From contig JAFTUC010000019.1 of NCBI GenBank assembly GCA_017466445.1, positions 24,001 to 76,790 of the forward strand: 52,790 bases of DNA, in the 5' to 3' direction. Positions 25,375 to 32,929 of this stretch are shown in pieces (within the stretch, counting starts at the first letter, position 1; every line of letters begins with the position of its first letter). This stretch comes from Clostridia bacterium (lineage in GTDB: Bacteria; Bacillota; Clostridia; Oscillospirales; CAG-272). The notes below the pieces were generated by a model. That model had not been told where the DNA came from, did no database searches, and saw only the letters and a program-made list of their open reading frames with translations. Both the position numbers and the translations under genes were made by a program.

Positions 25375-26742
25375 TTAATTGTCTGAAAATAAATTTTTTA
25401 TATCTTCGATTATACCGTAGTCGCTGTAATCGAAAATTCTTGCGTTTTTGTCCGAATTTACGGATATTACCGTTCCCGCACCCGAGATCCCCGAGGTGTG
25501 CTGGACCGCACCGGATATTCCGAATGTCACGTAGACCCTCGGAGAGACCGTCTTTCCGGTAAGTCCTACCTGATAGGAATAGGGCATGACACCGGCGTCA
25601 CAAACGACGCGGGAGCACGCAAGAGTCGCGCCGTACACATCGGCAAGCGCACGGATCCTTTCGACGTGTCCTACAGCGCCTCTTCCAACTGCGAAGATGA
25701 TATCGCTTTCCGATGCCTTGCTGCTGCGAACGGTCGCAAAGGACATAGGCGATCTGCTTGCTATGTCGGCGGTAACGTTTCCTCCAAGAGCGGGGCGGGT
25801 CATTATAAAGGTGTCTCCGTCTCGCCGAAATGAGATGCAGTCGGCGCATATTCCGGCGCCCGTGATGACCGCTACCCGGGATGCGAGCTGCCGATGCCAT
25901 TCGGAGGCCTCGAAGAGCACCACCTCAGCACCGAGATCTGTCAGCTCCCTTGCGATCTCATATGGAGCTTTGCCGCCCGAGTCGAGCCTTATCGCTTTTT
26001 CGGAATATTTTTCGGCGATGTCCCCGATATTTCCGAAATAATATATCTTTTCCGTTTTTTTGACGGTGGCATCGTTTGAGCTCTTTTTGGGAGATGAAAG
26101 TCCTTTTTTGATCAGACAGTCAAGGCTTTCAAGCGTCTCAAAGCTGCAGCTTCGCCTTCCGACCGAGCTTTCATAGGACCGTATCACCCTCGTAGGCGAT
26201 CCGACAGTACCGCACCTGCTTTTATCAAGCGAAAGCAGAGAGTTATCCCAGATCTCGACAGTACCCTTTTTTGAAAAGATAGAAGGGAAGCGCAGAGATC
26301 TTATGCGCTCAAAGGTCACTATTGCACAGTCTGCAAGAAGGGCGCTCTCGCCGCTTCTTGTCCTGATATTGCCATCGCAAAAGTCCATAACTCCCGAGAT
26401 CACGCTTATTCCGAGATGCTCAGCGAGCATCGGAGGAACCTGACCCGTGTCTCCGTCGATGCTTTGTCTTCCTGCGAAGATAAGATCGGGAGAAAGTCTT
26501 TTTATAGCCTCGGAAAGCAGGTAGCTTGTTGCCTGAGTATCGCTTCCCGCGTATAGAGGATCGGATATAAGGATCGAGCGAACGCCGAGCCGTGTGAGGT
26601 TTTCAAGCACGGGAAGAGCAGAGCGGGGAGCCATCGACAGAGCCGTCACGTCTGCACCCCATTCAAGAGCGCATTCGAGTGCGGACTCATCGAAGGGACT
26701 TATTTCTCCGCCGGAAATTTTGATAAGTACCGTGACCTTCAT
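25375..26742 (-). CDS. Fused electron transfer flavoprotein, EtfB-EtfA in one chain
   Basis: 455 residues. Residues 1-225 are an EtfB-like domain: MKVTVLIKISGGEISPFDES, PDLIFAGRQSIDGDTGQVPP. After a Ser/Lys-rich linker, residues 235-455 are EtfA-like: GGNVTADIASRSPMSFATVR, VGRGAVGHVERI, then the FAD-binding QVGLTGKTVSPRVYVTFG and GISGAVQHTSG. Normally these are two genes; the fusion fixes 1:1 stoichiometry. It should accept electrons from the FAD dehydrogenase and Fe-S protein encoded at the head of the operon. It lies one base after the FGGY kinase. Whether the EtfB half keeps AMP or a second FAD cannot be told. Confidence 0.93.
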   Translation of the reverse strand: MKVTVLIKISGGEISPFDESALECALEWGADVTALSMAPRSALPVLENLTRLGVRSILISDPLYAGSDTQATSYLLSEAIKRLSPDLIFAGRQSIDGDTGQVPPMLAEHLGISVISGVMDFCDGNIRTRSGESALLADCAIVTFERIRSLRFPSIFSKKGTVEIWDNSLLSLDKSRCGTVGSPTRVIRSYESSVGRRSCSFETLESLDCLIKKGLSSPKKSSNDATVKKTEKIYYFGNIGDIAEKYSEKAIRLDSGGKAPYEIARELTDLGAEVVLFEASEWHRQLASRVAVITGAGICADCISFRRDGDTFIMTRPALGGNVTADIASRSPMSFATVRSSKASESDIIFAVGRGAVGHVERIRALADVYGATLACSRVVCDAGVMPYSYQVGLTGKTVSPRVYVTFGISGAVQHTSGISGAGTVISVNSDKNARIFDYSDYGIIEDIKNLFSDN

Positions 26743-26743
26743 T

Positions 26744-28198
26744 TTAATCCTTCAGATCGGAAAGGAATTTTCCGATTTTTTTGTATTTTACGAAAAGCTT
26801 TTCATATTTTAACGTGTTTTCGGGGATCGGCCGGGTCTCTCCCGTTATTTTCTGAGTGTGAGCCTTGGCATCGTCAAGATCCTTGAAGTATCCGATCGCA
26901 ACTCCCGCGCACATGCATGAGCCGAGCGAGGAATCGTTTCTTTCGGTCACGACGAGCGTGAGACCGAGAGCGTCGGCAACTATCTGACGCCAAAGATCGC
27001 TTTTTGCTCCGCCGCCGATGGCGAACGCTCTTTTTCCGAGCATAAGACCGCGTTCCTCCAGATAATTCTTGCAGTCGAGAAGGCTCATCGCCACTCCCTC
27101 CATTACCGCTCTCGCAAAATGAGCCTTGGTATGAGAGGCGCTGAATCCGATAAAGCTTGCGCGCATGCTCGGGTCCGCGTACGGAGTAAGCTCGCCCATA
27201 AGGTGGGGATTGAATACGAGTCCGTCGCATCCGATCGGTATCTTTTCGGCAAGCATATCAAATTCAGTGTAATCGCCGCCAAATGTGTCTCTGAACCATC
27301 TCAGGGATGATGCGCAGGACTTTGTTGCGGCGCCCGGATAGCAAAGTCCGTCCTTTAGGTGTGAGTAATTCACGATGTTACGGTCGGGACAAAAATCCTC
27401 CGAGATCACGCATATGCGTCCTGCGGTGGCAAGCTTCAGGGTAACGTCTCCCTTGCTTGTCGCTCCTGCCGCAAGCACCTCCATTGCGGTGTCGGTGGCT
27501 CCGCATATGACCGTAGTACCTAGTTTGAGTCCCGTGTCGCGTGCCGCATCCTTTTCCACCTTGCCGACCACGCTGAGAGGAGATACTATCTTGGGCATGA
27601 AATCTCTTGTAAGTCCGGCAAGAGAAAGCAGGGTGTCGTCCCAATCGCGTTTGTCAAGATCAAAGAGCATGCTTCCCTCTGCCTCAATGTGATCGGTGAC
27701 GAGATCTCCCGTGAATTTTCCCCGTACGAAGTCCTTTGCAAAGGTGACCCTTTTTACTCTTGAAAAAACTTCGGGATAACTGTTTTTTATGAACATTATT
27801 TCGGGAAGTGACCATATAGTGTCAACGTAGTGCTTGCACTTTTCGAATATCTCCTCACCGAATTGGGATTCCAGATATTTTTTCTCACCGACAGATCTTG
27901 TGTCCGTCCAGTATACCGAATTGCATACGGGATCGCCTTTTTCGTCAAGGAGCACCGCCGTGTGGGTCGCCGCATCAAAGCAAAGGCACTCGATAAGAGA
28001 AGGATCGATGCCGCTGATGACCTCACGGATGTTTTTAACGGCGGCAGAGTACCAATCCATCGGATCCTGCTCTGCCATTCCGCCCTCACCGTAGAAGGTC
28101 GAATATTCGGAGGTGGCAGTTCTCACGACCTCGCCGTATTTGTTCATAAGCGTCGCCTTGCTTGCGCCGCCGCCAAAATCCACGCCTAAAACGTACAT
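26744..28198 (-). CDS. FGGY-family carbohydrate kinase (xylulokinase-like)
   Basis: 484 residues, the usual FGGY length. The N-terminal actin-like domain has LGVDFGGGASKATLMNKYGE (phosphate 1) and CFDAATHTAVLLDEKGDPV. VICGATDTAMEVLAAGA carries the catalytic Asp region, and the second domain has RAFAIGGGAKSDLWRQIVAD, the ATP-binding signature. Sugar specificity is not readable. Lies 13 bases after the iolB-like gene and one base before the Etf fusion. The operon has two kinases of different folds, so two phosphorylation steps or two entry points are likely. Confidence 0.93.
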   Translation of the reverse strand: MYVLGVDFGGGASKATLMNKYGEVVRTATSEYSTFYGEGGMAEQDPMDWYSAAVKNIREVISGIDPSLIECLCFDAATHTAVLLDEKGDPVCNSVYWTDTRSVGEKKYLESQFGEEIFEKCKHYVDTIWSLPEIMFIKNSYPEVFSRVKRVTFAKDFVRGKFTGDLVTDHIEAEGSMLFDLDKRDWDDTLLSLAGLTRDFMPKIVSPLSVVGKVEKDAARDTGLKLGTTVICGATDTAMEVLAAGATSKGDVTLKLATAGRICVISEDFCPDRNIVNYSHLKDGLCYPGAATKSCASSLRWFRDTFGGDYTEFDMLAEKIPIGCDGLVFNPHLMGELTPYADPSMRASFIGFSASHTKAHFARAVMEGVAMSLLDCKNYLEERGLMLGKRAFAIGGGAKSDLWRQIVADALGLTLVVTERNDSSLGSCMCAGVAIGYFKDLDDAKAHTQKITGETRPIPENTLKYEKLFVKYKKIGKFLSDLKD

Positions 28199-28211
28199 AT
28201 TCTTCTCCCTG

Positions 28212-29000
28212 TCAGCTGACCGTCCACTTGTGGCATTCCTCGGATGAGCTGAGGAGACCGCGCTTCTTGCCTGCCATTATCCACAGACAGTAGTTTTTGT
28301 ATCCGGGAGCGACGGTGAAGGGATGATATCCCTTGGGAATAGCCACGAAATCTCCGTTTTCTACCTTGTAAACCACGTCGATGTCCTTTTCGGGTGTGTA
28401 TACAGCCTGAAAGCCAAAGCCCTGCGGCTTGTCAAATTCATAGTAATATATTTCGTCGAGCGCACCCTCTCTCGGAAGATCGTCAACATCGTGCTTGTGA
28501 GGGGGATAGCTTGCCCAGCTTCCGTCCTCTACCCAGAATTCGCCTATGTAAAGGTGGTTTGCGTCTACCGTTTCGGGAAAGGTGAAGGCGACCTCGCGCA
28601 CGAATGCGCCCTTGCCGAAGGTCTTTGTTGCGACCTCGTCCTTCTTTATCTGATAGGGAGCGTAATATTTTTCGGCGGGAGCCTTGCATACCGCTATCTT
28701 CACCTCGCCGCAGGCGGTGACGGTAAAGGGGGTGTCCTTTCCGATGTATGCGCTCTCTGCGGCACCGTCGAATACGTTTTCTCTGCATCCGACCTCGTCA
28801 AAGCAGAAGCCCTCTCCGCAGATGCGGCATTTTCCGTATAATACCACGAGAACGAATTCCTTGCCCGGCTCATCGACTATGTAGCTTTTTCCGTCCTCAA
28901 GCTTCAGCATATCCGCCTCTGCGTAGTAAAGGGAGGAATTTTTGCTTGTAACTACTCTTTCGTATCCGTATTTTTCGGTATATACTTTTTTAAGATCCAT
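28212..29000 (-). CDS. iolB: 5-deoxy-glucuronate isomerase (IolB) family protein
   Basis: 262 residues, bicupin. In myo-inositol catabolism IolB turns 5-deoxy-D-glucuronate into 5-dehydro-2-deoxy-D-gluconate. The match is clear from GSWASYPPHKHDVDDLPREG (metal His residues; IolB typically has NWSSYPPHKHD), then LDEIYYYEFDKPQGFGFQ (metal Glu) and VAIPKGYHPFTVAPGY (third His). No iolG, iolE, iolD or iolA homologue lies in this operon, so either only the lower part of the route is here or the substrate differs. RBS AGAGGTAG. Confidence 0.9.
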   Translation of the reverse strand: MDLKKVYTEKYGYERVVTSKNSSLYYAEADMLKLEDGKSYIVDEPGKEFVLVVLYGKCRICGEGFCFDEVGCRENVFDGAAESAYIGKDTPFTVTACGEVKIAVCKAPAEKYYAPYQIKKDEVATKTFGKGAFVREVAFTFPETVDANHLYIGEFWVEDGSWASYPPHKHDVDDLPREGALDEIYYYEFDKPQGFGFQAVYTPEKDIDVVYKVENGDFVAIPKGYHPFTVAPGYKNYCLWIMAGKKRGLLSSSEECHKWTVS

Positions 29001-29018
29001 TTTTTCTACCTCTTTTTA

Positions 29019-30095
29019 TCACATATTTTCGAGAAGCATTTCCTCTACGGTTATTACACGGTATCCGTCGGGGCAGCTTGCTTTGAGAGCGAGATATTCG
29101 TCGGGATTTTCGGTGACAAGAGTCTTGCAACCCATATTGATAGCATTCTGCCATCTTCCGAGGGCGACGTCTCTCATTACCTTGGGCATATATTCAGCCA
29201 TTATGAGATGACCCGCAAGATTTGCCTCCTTGCCGATGAGAAGCATTTCACGTGATACGCCTGCCGCGTTTATAAGAGCTCTGCCGCTTTCGGTATCGTC
29301 AAGCTCGCGCGCGTAAGCGTAGCTGTCCTGAAGGGTGTACTCGGTGCTTCCCTTGATTACCTTTATCTTACCACATTTTATAAGGGATAACAAGTACTCG
29401 TTAAAGGAAATAAGCTCGGCGGATATCTCGATCCCCCACTCTCTGTATTCGTGGCGGATAAACGCCAGATCGCAGGGATCGTAAACAACGATCTTTCTGT
29501 ATTTGTTTGCATGCTCCGCAAATGCCCTTGCGGCATTCTGTGTTTCCTGAGTTTTGCCACTAAGGAACCACATCTGAAGGCCCGTGTCCTGAATTTTTGT
29601 AAACGCCGCCTTTTCTCCTGCGGAGGATATGAGCGAGAGCGCGCGGGCTACACATTCGGGAGCCCTTAGTGAGGCGCTTGCTCCTGCAAGAAAGAGCAGA
29701 TCGTCGCCGTCCGAATAAAGTGCTTCAAGCTCGCTCGGCATTTCCATTCCGTATACGTTTCCGTACTGCATATATTTCTCTATAAGGGAAAGTATGTAGT
29801 CGGGAGCAAGACCCGAAAGAACTATCTCGGTCTTTGTCTCCTGAACGAAGACCTTTGGATCAAATCCGGTCATGCAGTTGTTGGTGCAGGCACCGCAAAG
29901 CGTGCATTCGTAGATGTTGTCGACCACCTCCGAAAGCTCGGTCGATCCTCTTTCTACCATCGATATGGCAAACGAACGGGCTCTTGCGGTGTTCCTCTCC
30001 TGACCGGTAGCGTTTCCTATGGGGCATATGTGTCTGCACATCCAGCAGAATCTGCAGTTGTCGATTATGTTTTTTGCATTTTTCGTTACGTTCAT
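29019..30095 (-). CDS. Iron-sulfur protein with two [4Fe-4S] sites (GlcF/HdrD-like)
   Basis: 358 residues. The N-terminal ferredoxin-like part has CRFCWMCRHICP (residues 16-27) and CTLCGACTNNCMTG (residues 64-77), each a CxxCxxCxxxC cluster site. The rest resembles the Cys-rich CCG-domain region of GlcF/LutA-type proteins but is degenerate: only YDPCDLAF recalls a CCG motif and no second one is obvious. It probably passes electrons between the FAD dehydrogenase encoded 13 bases upstream and the Etf fusion. Soluble, no membrane helix. Confidence 0.85.
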   Translation of the reverse strand: MNVTKNAKNIIDNCRFCWMCRHICPIGNATGQERNTARARSFAISMVERGSTELSEVVDNIYECTLCGACTNNCMTGFDPKVFVQETKTEIVLSGLAPDYILSLIEKYMQYGNVYGMEMPSELEALYSDGDDLLFLAGASASLRAPECVARALSLISSAGEKAAFTKIQDTGLQMWFLSGKTQETQNAARAFAEHANKYRKIVVYDPCDLAFIRHEYREWGIEISAELISFNEYLLSLIKCGKIKVIKGSTEYTLQDSYAYARELDDTESGRALINAAGVSREMLLIGKEANLAGHLIMAEYMPKVMRDVALGRWQNAINMGCKTLVTENPDEYLALKASCPDGYRVITVEEMLLENM

Positions 30096-30108
30096 TTTTT
30101 GCCTCCCA

Positions 30109-31533
30109 TTACAGACCGAGCTTGTACGGATTCATGATCCCGTTGGGGTCAAGAGACCTTTTGATCCCCTCAAAAACCTGCATAGCGGGACCGTACTGCT
30201 CCTTCATCATTCTTCCGAGCTTGATTCCCACGCCGTGATGATCGTTGACTACGCCTCCGTTAGCAAGCGCTGTCCTGATTCCGAGCGTCCAGATCTCGTT
30301 GTGAAGACGCATGGCCTCTACGGGATCCTCGGGTACGTACTCGCCATCGATTATAAATCTGTCGTACATCATGGCACCCCACTCATACCAGTGTGAGAAG
30401 TGTGCGATGAATTTTGCGTAGGGATATTTGGTCTCGATCGCTTCCTTCATTGCCCAGTATATCTTCTCGATCTTGTCGTAAGGAGCGATAGTGTCCATCG
30501 TTCCGAACATCTGAGGAATGTCCATCATATGTCCGGGATAGAAGAAGGTTATCTTTTCATTCCACCATTTTTCTCCGTATTCGCTGCCAAGATCCTCGGC
30601 TCCGTACTTAGAGAAGGTGTCAAGCAGGATCTTTTCCTCGACGTCAACGAGCTCCTTTACACCCTCGTACGCTATGTTCATAAATGCGCCCGGCTTTGAT
30701 ACGCCTACTATCTTCTTTATAAGGCTGGCGGTCTCCGCTTCGTCGTAAAGACGCATGACCGAGGGCTTGAACTTTTGAAGCACCTCGCGGGATGCGTTGA
30801 AGGCGGAGGTCATATCCTTGAAGAGGAAGCCTCTGAATCTGCGGACCTCGGGCTGCTCGAAAATACGGATCTGTGCCTTCGTGATAACGCCGAGCGTTCC
30901 CTCCGAGCCTATGAATATCTGGTTGAGGTCGGGGCCTGCGGCGTGCTTGGGGGTTGCCGAGGTGTAGATTATGTCGCCGTTTGGCAGAACTACCTCCATC
31001 TGGAGCACCATGTCGTCGATCTTGCCGTATTTTGTGGATACGACTCCTATGCCTCGGTGAGCAAGGAAGCCGCCTACAGTAGAGCAGGTGAGAGAGGAGG
31101 GGTAGTGCATGGTCGCAAAACCCTTCTCGTTTGCCGCCCACTCTATGTGCTTGTATATTGCACCCGTGCCGCACTCGATGTACATGCCCTCGGTGTTGAC
31201 CTCGTAGATCTTGTTCATTCTTTTGGTGTCGAGAATGATCCCGCCCGCTACGGGAATAGCACCGCCCTGAGAGCCTGCACCGCCGCCCCACGTTGTGACC
31301 GGTATCTTGTAATAGTTTGCTATTTTCAGTACCTTTGAGGTCTCCTGTGCGTCGGCGGGAGAAACTATAAAATCAGCCTCAGGCATTCTTCTGCCTCTGT
31401 CGACCCACATTCTGGAAAGCCAGAAAAAGTCGGCGCTGTGAGTAGCCTTGTCGATTTCCTTGACCGAACAGTTTTCTCTGCCAACGGCATCCTCAAGCTC
31501 GGTCAAAATCTGTGTAAACAAAAAGTCGTTCAT
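30109..31533 (-). CDS. FAD-linked dehydrogenase, GlcD / alkyl-DHAP-synthase-like (PCMH/VAO fold)
   Basis: 474 residues. The FAD-binding PCMH domain has EADFIVSPADAQETSKVL, VTTWGGGAGSQGGAIPV (pyrophosphate loop), TVGGFLAHRGIGVVSTKYG and QIFIGSEGTLGVITKA. The C-terminal cap has VNDHHGVGIKLGRMM and LDPNGIMNPYKLGL. This family oxidises 2-hydroxy acids (glycolate, D-lactate, D-2-hydroxyglutarate) or makes ether lipids. Linkage to Fe-S and Etf genes favours a dehydrogenase. ATG at 31533 has GCGAGGTG upstream; a GTG two codons earlier lies within that site. First gene of the nine-gene operon, under the RpiR-type regulator. Confidence 0.9.
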   Translation of the reverse strand: MNDFLFTQILTELEDAVGRENCSVKEIDKATHSADFFWLSRMWVDRGRRMPEADFIVSPADAQETSKVLKIANYYKIPVTTWGGGAGSQGGAIPVAGGIILDTKRMNKIYEVNTEGMYIECGTGAIYKHIEWAANEKGFATMHYPSSLTCSTVGGFLAHRGIGVVSTKYGKIDDMVLQMEVVLPNGDIIYTSATPKHAAGPDLNQIFIGSEGTLGVITKAQIRIFEQPEVRRFRGFLFKDMTSAFNASREVLQKFKPSVMRLYDEAETASLIKKIVGVSKPGAFMNIAYEGVKELVDVEEKILLDTFSKYGAEDLGSEYGEKWWNEKITFFYPGHMMDIPQMFGTMDTIAPYDKIEKIYWAMKEAIETKYPYAKFIAHFSHWYEWGAMMYDRFIIDGEYVPEDPVEAMRLHNEIWTLGIRTALANGGVVNDHHGVGIKLGRMMKEQYGPAMQVFEGIKRSLDPNGIMNPYKLGL

Positions 31534-31544
31534 ATGCACCTCGC

Positions 31545-31556
31545 GAAAATGGTTTT
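31545..31556. promoter_or_regulatory. Candidate RpiR operator copy 1
   Basis: GAAAATGGTTTT, identical to the core of the palindrome at 31679-31695, lies in the leader just before the dehydrogenase ribosome site. Confidence 0.6.
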
Positions 31557-31583
31557 TATTTTTCTTTGCTTTGCTTTAAATGA

Positions 31584-31612
31584 ATTATAGCACATATGAA
31601 AATTAATTTCAA
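31584..31612 (-). promoter_or_regulatory. Sigma-A promoter of the nine-gene operon
   Basis: Minus strand TTGAAA (31607-31612), 17-bp spacer, TATAAT (31584-31589). TGAAA-N5-TTTCA (31597-31611) overlaps the -35 box and may be a further repressor site. Confidence 0.85.
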
Positions 31613-31645
31613 GTACTTTTGAAAAAATATATTTAAAAGCAGAGA

Positions 31646-31674
31646 TTGACTTTTTTTATCGGATGTGCTATACT
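31646..31674 (+). promoter_or_regulatory. Sigma-A promoter of the RpiR-type regulator
   Basis: TTGACT (31646-31651), 17-bp spacer, TATACT (31669-31674). Confidence 0.85.
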
Positions 31675-31678
31675 GATT

Positions 31679-31695
31679 ATGAAAATGGTTTTCAT
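31679..31695. promoter_or_regulatory. Candidate RpiR operator copy 2 (palindrome)
   Basis: ATGAAAA-TGG-TTTTCAT, a perfect 7-bp inverted repeat at the expected transcription start of the regulator, so autoregulation is likely. Confidence 0.7.
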
Positions 31696-31726
31696 AAATT
31701 ACGTGTAAAGGTGAAAAAGTGGGAAA

Positions 31727-32599
31727 GTGGGAAAGACTATTCTTAACATAAAGGTAAATTACGATAGCCTGAGCAAGACCGAGAAAAGGATCGCGGACTT
31801 TCTTATCGAGAACCCCGATAACATTCTTCCTCTGTATATAACAGAGCTTGCGGAGAGCTGCGGAGCGAGCGAGGCGACTATCGTCCGCTTTGCTAAAAAA
31901 TTCGGATTTGAAGGATATCAGCAGTTAAAGCTCGCTATAGCGAGGGAAGAGCATACGGCGCCGGTGAACGAAAACATCACTCCGAGCGATACGCCCTACG
32001 ATATTTTTACAAAGGTCTGCGACGACATATATTGCTCGCTTGAGAAAACGAAGAAGGCACTCGATCAAGAGGCTCTGCAGAGATGCTGTGACGCTATTCT
32101 TTCATCCGACGATATCATAGTGCTCGGTCTTGGAAATTCCGCTCCGATAGCAAGCGACGCGTCGCATAAGATGCTCAGGCTCGGACTTCGTGCTCATCCC
32201 TATACCGATAACCATATGCAGGCGATCGCTACGGCGCATGCAAATGAAAGAACGGTCGTAATAGGAATATCCCATTCGGGAGCATCCGAGGATATACTTG
32301 ACGCTATGCGCATAGCAAAAAGTGGCGGAGCCTTTACCGTCGCTATAACGAATTATCAGAAATCACCGATCGAGGCGGTAAGTGACGCTGTTCTTTATAC
32401 GGTGTCGGATGAGACAAATTACCGTATCCTCGGGCTCAGCTCGAGAATATCCCAACTTTCCATAATCGATACCATATATTCATATCTTGTCTGCCATATA
32501 GATAACGCTAGGGACAGTATCGCCAAAACCGAGGCGGCACTGCAGACCAAAAAGCATAACGAGAATAAAAAGCAGATAAAAAGACGGGATCAGTTATGA
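31727..32599 (+). CDS. RpiR/MurR-family regulator with SIS domain
   Basis: 290 residues. N-terminal RpiR HTH (1-80): KTEKRIADFLIENPDNIL, ITELAESCGASEATIVRFAKKFG. C-terminal SIS sugar-phosphate domain (about 115-250): DDIIVLGLGNSAPIASDASHKMLRLG, TVVIGISHSGASEDILDAM. It probably senses a phosphosugar of the divergent operon. The GTG start at 31727 is the second copy of an 8-bp tandem repeat; the first GTG (31719) is better placed behind AAAGGTG but out of frame. The Lys/Asn-rich tail is unusual. Confidence 0.92.
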   Translation: MGKTILNIKVNYDSLSKTEKRIADFLIENPDNILPLYITELAESCGASEATIVRFAKKFGFEGYQQLKLAIAREEHTAPVNENITPSDTPYDIFTKVCDDIYCSLEKTKKALDQEALQRCCDAILSSDDIIVLGLGNSAPIASDASHKMLRLGLRAHPYTDNHMQAIATAHANERTVVIGISHSGASEDILDAMRIAKSGGAFTVAITNYQKSPIEAVSDAVLYTVSDETNYRILGLSSRISQLSIIDTIYSYLVCHIDNARDSIAKTEAALQTKKHNENKKQIKRRDQL

Positions 32600-32625
32600 A
32601 AGCAACCCGTCAATATCCGATAAGT

Positions 32626-32675
32626 AAAGCTCGGACACGTTACGGATTTTTACCGAAACGACGTGTCCGAGCTTT
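32626..32675. terminator. Terminator hairpin after the RpiR gene
   Basis: A perfect 15-bp stem AAAGCTCGGACACGT / ACGTGTCCGAGCTTT with a 20-base loop. It can end both the regulator and the relic gene on the opposite strand. Confidence 0.85.
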
Positions 32676-32678
32676 GGT

Positions 32679-32855
32679 TTACATAAATCTGATGAATGCA
32701 TAACCTCCGGAGGGAAGGGTCAATTCATATGCATCGCCGCAGGGTAGCAAACTTCCGTCACTTTCCAAAAGCTTCGGAAGTGCGCCGTTTTTAAATACGA
32801 CCTTAGACGTACGGCTGCCCTCGGGTAGCTTGATCTCCCCGTTTTCTACAGTCCG
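32679..32855 (-). pseudogene. 58-codon C-terminal relic of an unidentified gene
   Basis: The minus strand is open for 58 codons ending in TAA at 32679-32681 and reads like a folded C-terminal domain: VENGEIKLPEGSRTSKVVFK, then GDAYELTLPSGGYAFIRFM. No start codon or ribosome site is present. Upstream the frame meets TAG exactly where the promoter of the next gene begins, so the 5' part was deleted. The beta-rich, Gly/Pro-rich end suits a glycosidase accessory domain, but the family is not identified. Confidence 0.6.
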
Positions 32856-32858
32856 CTA

Positions 32859-32887
32859 TTGACAATTCAACCTAATTGCTGTATAAT
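32859..32887 (+). promoter_or_regulatory. Perfect sigma-A promoter for the propeller gene at 32930
   Basis: TTGACA (32859-32864), 17-bp spacer, TATAAT (32882-32887). Both hexamers are exact. Confidence 0.9.
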
Positions 32888-32929
32888 ACAATCAATATAA
32901 TATCACACTCACACAGAGGATATATTTTT

